From the NCBI GenBank assembly GCA_937915865.1, contig CALGIG010000049.1, positions 1 to 11,218 on the forward strand: a stretch of DNA of 11,218 nt, given 5' to 3'. Both the position numbers and the translations under genes were made by a program. The notes under the pieces were generated by a model. That model did not search any database. It was not told the DNA's origin and saw only the letters and a list, made by a program, of their open reading frames with translations. Below, piece after piece: positions 7,463 to 11,218 of the stretch (positions within the stretch are counted from its first letter, which is position 1; each line of letters starts with the position of its first letter). Origin of the DNA: an uncultured Prolixibacteraceae bacterium. Lineage in GTDB: Bacteria > Bacteroidota > Bacteroidia > Bacteroidales > Prolixibacteraceae.

Positions 7463-7797
7463 TGTTCAAACTTTTCAAGGTGGCCTTTTATCAGCTTTAT
7501 CAATTCTTCCAGTTCAAGGAGAATGGTATCGTTCTTCTTGAAATAATCGCTTTTAACCAGGTTACTTATTGCTTTAAAATTCCGGTGGTATACATGAAGG
7601 TTTTTGTAAACTTTCATTTCTTCAGGAGAGAATCGCAGGGTAACTTTCATGTTTAATGCAGCCCGTCTGGAATACTCACTGGTGCTTAATCCACATTCTT
7701 TGGCTGCAAGGGCAATGGCCTGCTTTTCAATATTGCTTACCCGAAACGAAATATATTTTGTACGTACATTCATAACCCTAAATTTTGCATTAAACAT
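7459..7797 (-). CDS. mobC: MobC-like relaxosome accessory protein (ribbon-helix-helix)
   Basis: This is a 112-residue DNA-binding protein. The N-terminal part has the ribbon-helix-helix layout of plasmid MobC proteins: a short basic strand (KYISFRVS), a first helix (IEKQAIALAAKECG), a turn (LSTSEY) and a second helix (SRRAAL). The C-terminal half is helical and charged, with HRNFKAISNLVKS resembling the MobC core. It would bind near oriT and help the relaxase open the nic site. Two starts are possible: the ATG at 7797 or an ATG eight codons later (7773), which begins MNVRTKY, closer to where such proteins usually start. The gene directly follows the inverted-repeat region proposed as oriT and overlaps the relaxase by 4 bp. 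Confidence 0.85.
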   Translation of the reverse strand: MFNAKFRVMNVRTKYISFRVSNIEKQAIALAAKECGLSTSEYSRRAALNMKVTLRFSPEEMKVYKNLHVYHRNFKAISNLVKSDYFKKNDTILLELEELIKLIKGHLEKFEQ

Positions 7798-7815
7798 TAC
7801 CTGCGATTTTCTCCC

Positions 7816-7870
7816 CTTTGCGAGTTTAGGAGCAAAGCAAGAGTGTCAATTGTGCAACATTGACACCTCT
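7816..7870. other. Candidate origin of transfer (oriT): two inverted repeats upstream of mobC
   Basis: The 82-bp gap between the primase-like gene and mobC holds two adjacent inverted repeats. The first is CTTTGC (7816-7821) and GCAAAG (7832-7837) with a 10-nt loop. The second is AGAGTGTCAAT (7840-7850) and ATTGACACCTCT (7859-7870), which match over 11 bases with a one-base bulge around an 8-nt loop. In MOBP-type mobilization regions oriT commonly lies just upstream of mobC, with inverted repeats beside the nic site. Neither repeat has a T-tract in the direction of transcription, which argues against a plain terminator. An operator for the mob operon is the main alternative. The nic position cannot be assigned. 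Confidence 0.55.
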
Positions 7871-7879
7871 TGAAATAGC

Positions 7880-8764
7880 TTACCGCACACGCTTCCGCTG
7901 TCGTTGTTTTGGGGCGGTCAATAGTTGGTTCAAATCTTTTTTCCCTTCGTATAGGGCAGACATATCGACACTGTTCGAAAGGTCGCCCAGTAACTGTTTT
8001 GTTGCTTTTTTACCCGCCGGGTCATTGTCGAGGTAAAGACCCACTTTTGAATACGACAAAGCAACTTTTTGAATACGGCTGGTAAAAGAAAGCGAGTTCA
8101 GAACCAAAAAATCTGATTTGTGTGGTAAGCCCGGATAAAGTGTCAGCAAACTGAAAAGGTCAAACATTCCTTCCGTAATACTCAACAGCTTTTTTGAGGT
8201 GGAAAAGAAAGAATAATCTTTGGGGGAAGCTGCATTTTTATAATAGGGATTTCGCAGTTCCCAACCCCCCAAAACATTTTCCAAACCAATGGCAAAATAT
8301 TTTTTGTTATGCATTGAATAGTGGACTTCGCTGGCATATCTGCCGGCAACTTTAACATTAATTTTTCTTTGTTCCAGGTAATGAATTAACGCCGGATGCC
8401 GGACGGGAAGGATTTTGCCGATACGGATTTCTGCTTCGGATTTCAAGCCTGATAATGTATTTTGCTGTTGAAAAGAAAAAGACGGTTCGGTCCGGTCAAG
8501 AATGGAAAGCGCTTCCTGAACACTGCAGTTGTTATTCATCCCGATAACCAGGTCGATGATATTTCCTCCTTTCCCGATCCCGTGGTCGTACCACCGGTTA
8601 AGGATTTTTGAAACTTTGAAGGAGGCTTCCTTTTCATTCCGGAGTGGACTCAGGTACCAGGCTGAGTTTTGGTTTTCTCTTACCGGTGAAAATCCTGATT
8701 TTTTCAGAAAACCGGCTATTGAAATATCCCTTGCTGTTTCGCATTGTAGTTTTTGTTTTTTCAT
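7880..8764 (-). CDS. Toprim primase-like protein with degenerate CHC2 zinc-finger domain
   Basis: This 294-residue protein has two DnaG-like parts. Residues about 12-90 follow the CHC2 zinc-finger primase domain closely (LSPLRNEKEASF, then GIGKGGNIIDLV), but all four zinc ligands are replaced: Ser39 and Arg42 stand where C-P-x-H is expected, and Asp60 and Ile63 where C-x-x-C is expected. Residues about 193-262 form a toprim fold with the acidic triad Glu199 (SITEGMFD), Asp246 and Asp248 (YLDNDPAG). The catalytic RNA-polymerase core between them is short compared with DnaG. It probably primes or assists replication of the excised element together with the helicase encoded upstream. The ATG at 8764 is preceded by AGGAGA 8 nt away, an unusually good Shine-Dalgarno for this phylum. 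The C-terminus is strongly basic (KQRQRKRVR). Confidence 0.87.
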   Translation of the reverse strand: MKKQKLQCETARDISIAGFLKKSGFSPVRENQNSAWYLSPLRNEKEASFKVSKILNRWYDHGIGKGGNIIDLVIGMNNNCSVQEALSILDRTEPSFSFQQQNTLSGLKSEAEIRIGKILPVRHPALIHYLEQRKINVKVAGRYASEVHYSMHNKKYFAIGLENVLGGWELRNPYYKNAASPKDYSFFSTSKKLLSITEGMFDLFSLLTLYPGLPHKSDFLVLNSLSFTSRIQKVALSYSKVGLYLDNDPAGKKATKQLLGDLSNSVDMSALYEGKKDLNQLLTAPKQRQRKRVR

Positions 8765-8772
8765 GGGTAATG

Positions 8773-8778
8773 TCTCCT
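8773..8778 (-). promoter_or_regulatory. Strong ribosome binding site of the primase-like gene
   Basis: On the - strand AGGAGA lies 8 nt before the ATG at 8764. It is the clearest Shine-Dalgarno in the window and supports that start. Most other genes here lack one, as is usual for Bacteroidota. Confidence 0.6.
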
Positions 8779-8789
8779 GTACTTTTTTT

Positions 8790-8991
8790 GATGAATTGAT
8801 GATACGTGGCCTAAGTATTCACTCTGTCAATGTTTTGCGACACATCATTTTCTCATCAATTCATCACTTTTAATTTTTGTCTTCTGTTCAATTCTCATCA
8901 TTTCTTGTTTTGATGAGCTTTTGATGAAACTTTGATGAGCAGTTAATCCTTTTACTTTCAACAGCATAGCTTACTCATTCATCAATTCATC
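8790..8991. repeat. GATGA iteron-like cluster, candidate replication origin
   Basis: The pentamer GATGA occurs ten times, five per strand, at 8790, 8798, 8853, 8861, 8895, 8912, 8923, 8934, 8979 and 8987. Six of these form three exact copies of the 13-mer GATGAATTGATGA: 8790-8802 (+), 8853-8865 (-) and 8979-8991 (-). The copy at 8979 lies inside the last codons of the helicase gene. Three others sit in a tandem of 11-bp units. The cluster is AT-rich and fills the gap between the helicase and primase genes of the element. The layout resembles iteron-type origins, where an initiator protein binds helically phased repeats beside a melting region. Operators for the primase gene are the main alternative. 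Confidence 0.6.
8908..8940 (+). repeat. Three tandem 11-bp repeats within the GATGA cluster
   Basis: The units are TTTTGATGAGC (8908-8918), TTTTGATGAAA (8919-8929) and CTTTGATGAGC (8930-8940), joined without gaps. The GATGA cores are exactly 11 bp apart, about one helical turn, so a bound protein would sit on one face of the DNA. This phasing is what iterons or cooperative operator arrays show. Confidence 0.75.
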
Positions 8992-10176
8992 AAAATTTTC
9001 AAGTAAAAATTTCTTTTTTACGGTGTAGTAGCGCCCTGTTTCGGTTTCACGGCTTATTTCTCCCTTGTTCCAGATTGTGAATTTTTCATGGGTCAGTGAA
9101 TTGGTTTTGGGTGTAAGCTTCCATTCTTTTTTCAGCAAGTGCCTGATTTGAGTAAGGTCGGTTTTTACCCGTGTTTGATTAACGGCAAACACAGCATCCT
9201 GCGGACAAAAATCAATTTCATTCTCGTCGTATTTGTCCATTACCATTAAAAGAATACTGGCCAGTTCTTTTTCCACCCGGCTTCGGTTATGCCTGATAAG
9301 GTTTTGCAAAGCCTTTGTCCTGATTTGCCAAGGTGTGAACCACATCCGGGTTACACATGACACTGAAAGTTTTCTGTTATTCAAAAAGAAAAGAAAGGCC
9401 GGAATTTCCTGCTTAAGCTTTTCAGGAAGGCTGGTGTCCTCGGTTTTGAACTTCGGAATTTTCCGAATCCAAAACCGTTCTTCTGCTGCATCGATTTTTA
9501 TAAAGTTGTCTTCGTTATTGCTGCAGAGAATAAATTTGCCAAAGAACTCCACTTCAATTTTGTCCTTTCCCTTGGCTTCCATTTTATTGTGATTGGTCGT
9601 ACTGAGGTACTTTATCCTTTCGGTGAGTTCCTCTTTATTAAAAAGAACTTCATCGATACAAATTAGTAGTTTATTGGTCCAGTCGGAATTAAACTGGCTG
9701 CCAAAACTGTCGTTGGTCAAATAAGTCAGGTTATTCTCAAAGATGGCTTTCAGCCATTTCAGAAAAGTACTTTTTCCGGTTGACCGTTCTTTTGAAACCA
9801 GGCAAAGGATAGGAAGAATATGCACCGGCTTCTGATAGAGCAGTTGCAGGTAATCAAGCCCCAGTTCATATTGGTTGCCAAAAATGTGTTTTACAAAAAG
9901 TTTAGAAATATCAATAGTTCCATCTGTAGGCTTATTACTTAAAGGGGAATACTTGTTGTAAAAGCCGGAATAAACCTGTTTAAAATCCGTATGGCTGGGA
10001 ATACAGGTAAAACCATCGTATTTAGGAATATCCCCGATATAGTTTTTCCCGTAATCCTGTTTGATGGTATCGATATTCCAGGGCACAAGGATTTCGTTAA
10101 AGTCACCTGCTATAGTTGGTGCTTTTACTTTCTTGAAATAGGAAGTCCCCACGCGAATATATGGCATATCGTTCAT
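8971..10176 (-). CDS. Primase-helicase family protein (DUF5906, SF3-type AAA+ ATPase)
   Basis: This is a 401-residue replication protein. After an N-terminal region typical of the family (MPYIRVGTSYFKK, then PKYDGFTCIP), the ATPase core begins with the P-loop SKERSTGKST (Gly134, Lys135, Ser136). The usual first Gly of Walker A is replaced, with Lys129 at that place. Walker B is LLICIDE (Asp175, Glu176), the sensor strand KFILCSNNED carries Asn220, and AAEERFWIRKI holds likely arginine-finger residues (Arg234, Arg238). This order matches SF3/D5-like virus and plasmid helicases. The C-terminal 150 residues are helical and basic and may form a winged helix. It probably unwinds DNA during replication of the excised element. 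It lies 20 bp downstream of the helix-turn-helix gene, so they form one transcript. Its last codons overlap one of the GATGAATTGATGA repeats. Confidence 0.88.
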   Translation of the reverse strand: MNDMPYIRVGTSYFKKVKAPTIAGDFNEILVPWNIDTIKQDYGKNYIGDIPKYDGFTCIPSHTDFKQVYSGFYNKYSPLSNKPTDGTIDISKLFVKHIFGNQYELGLDYLQLLYQKPVHILPILCLVSKERSTGKSTFLKWLKAIFENNLTYLTNDSFGSQFNSDWTNKLLICIDEVLFNKEELTERIKYLSTTNHNKMEAKGKDKIEVEFFGKFILCSNNEDNFIKIDAAEERFWIRKIPKFKTEDTSLPEKLKQEIPAFLFFLNNRKLSVSCVTRMWFTPWQIRTKALQNLIRHNRSRVEKELASILLMVMDKYDENEIDFCPQDAVFAVNQTRVKTDLTQIRHLLKKEWKLTPKTNSLTHEKFTIWNKGEISRETETGRYYTVKKKFLLENFDELMNE

Positions 10177-10196
10177 AATAAAACGATTTTAACGGA

Positions 10197-10499
10197 TTAG
10201 GACTTCCTGTTTCGGGAAAGCATTTGATTAAACTCCTCCTCTGCTTCCAGTTCTTCTTTGGACAGCCCCATCAGCCATAAGTCAATGTCCTTTTTGTAAA
10301 AAAACTTTTGCCGGATATTGGCATTGGTTCCGGTTGGGATAAGCTTTTTGCTTAGCAGCTTATAGATTTTACTTTTCGACAGCCCGGTGTATTGGGCTAA
10401 CTCTTCCACATTTAAAACTGTTTTGTTTTCAAAGAGCAGGTTTTTGATTTGTTTGAGTTCGCTCAGAACTTTTTTTGAAAGGATTGTTTCGTTTTCCAT
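10197..10499 (-). CDS. Helix-turn-helix DNA-binding protein (excisionase/MerR-like, HTH_17)
   Basis: This is a 100-residue DNA-binding protein. Residues 29-76 form the excisionase-type winged helix: LNVEELAQYTGLSKSKIYKLL is the helix-turn-helix, followed by the wing LIPTGTNANIRQKFFYKKDIDLWL. The N-terminal 28 residues look like a short coiled coil (LSKKVLSELKQIKNLLFENK) and may dimerise. Proteins like this act as recombination directionality factors, or as regulators of the replication and mobilization genes of Bacteroidota elements. It heads the helicase transcript and lies behind the best promoter in the window. GATGA pentamers occur on both sides of that promoter (10514-10518 and 10545-10549), so it could bind the same motif at its own promoter and at the iteron-like cluster; this is inference. 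Confidence 0.87.
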   Translation of the reverse strand: MENETILSKKVLSELKQIKNLLFENKTVLNVEELAQYTGLSKSKIYKLLSKKLIPTGTNANIRQKFFYKKDIDLWLMGLSKEELEAEEEFNQMLSRNRKS

Positions 10500-10524
10500 A
10501 CTGTTATATATTTGATGATAAATG

Positions 10525-10537
10525 ACGCTTAATGCGT
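10525..10537. promoter_or_regulatory. Small inverted repeat in the leader of the helix-turn-helix gene
   Basis: ACGC (10525-10528) and GCGT (10534-10537) can pair around a 5-nt loop, between the predicted transcription start and the ATG. It could be a weak leader hairpin or an operator half-site pair. It is short and may be accidental. Confidence 0.2.
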
Positions 10538-10551
10538 AAAAATTTCATCAG

Positions 10552-10583
10552 CAAATATATATGTGCATATATCTGTCAATCAA
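10552..10583 (-). promoter_or_regulatory. Bacteroidota-type promoter of the helix-turn-helix/helicase transcript
   Basis: On the - strand TATATTTG (10559-10552) is an exact TAnnTTTG -7 element of the Bacteroidota primary sigma factor. Upstream lie TTG at 10583-10581 (21-bp spacer) and TTG at 10579-10577 (17-bp spacer); the first is closer to the usual spacing for the -33 element. Transcription would begin near 10545, giving a leader of about 45 nt before the ATG at 10499. Confidence 0.65.
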
Positions 10584-10588
10584 GACAG
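10573..10588. promoter_or_regulatory. Inverted repeat overlapping the -33 region, possible operator
   Basis: CTGTC (10573-10577) and GACAG (10584-10588) are inverted copies around a 6-nt spacer. They cover both candidate -33 TTG elements, which is where a repressor would block RNA polymerase. The adjacent helix-turn-helix protein is the obvious candidate for autoregulation, though this rests on position alone. Confidence 0.35.
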
Positions 10589-10596
10589 TAATTTAC

Positions 10597-10618
10597 ATTA
10601 CGGGGTAATTACGGGAAA
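10597..10618 (+). repeat. Two tandem 11-bp direct repeats upstream of the promoter
   Basis: ATTACGGGGTA (10597-10607) and ATTACGGGAAA (10608-10618) share ATTACGGG exactly and are phased at 11 bp. They lie just upstream of the -33 region of the helix-turn-helix promoter and just after the end of the neighbouring membrane protein gene. They could be activator or directionality-factor sites. The motif differs from the GATGA repeats. Confidence 0.4.
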
Positions 10619-10626
10619 AATACCTT

Positions 10627-11196
10627 CTATCGTCCCAGAATTTTTCGAAAAGGCTCTATGTTTTCATAAAATTCCGTTTCACTTTCATTTACCCACTCTG
10701 AAAAACGCGAGTTTAAACTCGCCCTGTTAACCTCTAAACCATTTAAAGTAAATGTGGATTCAATAAATTTGAAAAGTATTTCTTTACGCTCTTTTTTGAA
10801 ATCCTTGATTCCTCCATCAATCAGTAAATGAAGGATGCGAAGTAGTTTTTTATAGTCGGCAGCAGCCCGGTTGTCTGAAACCAGCTTGAAATCAATTTTA
10901 TGTTTTGGAGAGAGGTTATTCAGAACCAGGTTCAGATTCCCGCGGTCAGATTCGGAAAATCCCAAATCCGATAAATGAATTCCATTTATATTACTGCGGT
11001 TAAAATGGAAACAGGATATAAGCTCGTTTTGGCTGAGCCGTTTGGCCTCATGCCAGGAGCCAATAAAAATTAAAGCAATAAACAAAGCTGTCAAAACAGT
11101 GGACGTATATACAATAACTTTGGAAGCCTGGTATCCCAGTCCCCAAAACATTGCCAGTAGCATAATAAAACAAACCAGCATTATAAACAGGATCAC
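10627..11196 (-). CDS. Hypothetical membrane protein, start uncertain
   Basis: I do not recognise this protein of about 189 residues. It opens with two hydrophobic helices (residues about 1-20 and 27-48) joined by a short turn (GYQASK), so both ends should lie in the cytoplasm. The remaining 140 residues are soluble, helical and charged (IDFKLVSDNRAAADYKKLLR, then FEKIESTF-like and SEWVNESETEFYENI regions). The start used is a GTG at 11196. The frame stays open to the window edge (V-L-R-N-H-T-S before the GTG), so the real start may lie further right and the gene may be cut off. AAGGA about 11 nt before the GTG gives weak support. It lies upstream of the helix-turn-helix gene in the same direction, and belongs to the element only by position. 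Confidence 0.65.
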   Translation of the reverse strand: MILFIMLVCFIMLLAMFWGLGYQASKVIVYTSTVLTALFIALIFIGSWHEAKRLSQNELISCFHFNRSNINGIHLSDLGFSESDRGNLNLVLNNLSPKHKIDFKLVSDNRAAADYKKLLRILHLLIDGGIKDFKKERKEILFKFIESTFTLNGLEVNRASLNSRFSEWVNESETEFYENIEPFRKILGR

Positions 11197-11218
11197 AGAA
11201 GTATGGTTCCTTAAAACT

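Noticed and set aside
7840..7870. Inverted repeat read as a rho-independent terminator of the primase-like gene
   Set aside because: The stem is not GC-rich and no T-tract follows in the - strand direction. Its position before mobC fits oriT or an operator better.
8790..8991. GATGA repeats as a CRISPR array
   Set aside because: The units are far too short, occur in both orientations, have no uniform spacers, and no cas genes are present.
9233..9592. 119-codon open frame on the + strand
   Set aside because: It is antisense to the helicase, including its Walker B and sensor region. The Ser/Leu-rich translation shows no domain.
8971..10176. Helicase judged inactive because Walker A lacks its first Gly
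   Set aside because: The GKST core, Walker B Asp-Glu and the sensor Asn are all present. Variation at the first Gly is tolerated in related primase-helicase proteins, so loss of function is not supported.

Overview
The window looks like Bacteroidota DNA, plausibly from the Marinilabiliales/Prolixibacteraceae side of the phylum. The reasons are an AT-rich sequence with weak Shine-Dalgarno signals, an outer-membrane protein with a carboxypeptidase-regulatory-like domain followed by a DUF5686 barrel, a Bacteroidota-type TAnnTTTG promoter element, and a mobilization module in the order common in this phylum. The placement below phylum is inference from protein character only.

The window falls into two halves. 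The left half (1 to about 6103, all on the + strand) reads as resident chromosome. It begins with the C-terminal end of a SEC59/DGK1/VTE5-type CTP-dependent lipid kinase. An extended SDR oxidoreductase with a complete Ser-Tyr-Lys triad follows, then a CDP-alcohol phosphatidyltransferase with a perfect family motif, then the DUF5686 outer-membrane protein. These four are closely spaced and probably form one membrane-lipid and envelope transcription unit. Next are a small stand-alone alarmone synthetase (RelA/SpoT synthetase domain only) and an unrecognised six-helix membrane protein.

The right half (about 6402 to 11218, all on the - strand) is most of an integrated mobilizable element or plasmid-like backbone. 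In transcription order it holds a hypothetical membrane protein at the right edge, a helix-turn-helix (excisionase/MerR-like) protein behind a good promoter, a DUF5906-type SF3 helicase, a 206-bp repeat-rich gap, a toprim primase-like protein, an 82-bp gap with two inverted repeats, a MobC-like ribbon-helix-helix protein, a MOB relaxase with a complete HxDxxHxHxHxxxN motif, and a small coiled-coil protein with a C-terminal membrane anchor. The last three are joined by ATGA stop/start overlaps. No integrase, transposase or tRNA attachment site is visible, so at least one end lies outside the window.

The most interesting structure is non-coding. Between the helicase and primase genes the pentamer GATGA (either strand) occurs ten times in about 200 bp. 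It is organised as three exact copies of the 13-mer GATGAATTGATGA in mixed orientation and a tandem of three 11-bp units. This looks like an iteron-type replication origin for the excised element. The paired inverted repeats just upstream of mobC are a good oriT candidate. The 298-bp interval 6104-6401, between the convergent halves, has no convincing gene but holds a start-less open frame that may be a remnant.
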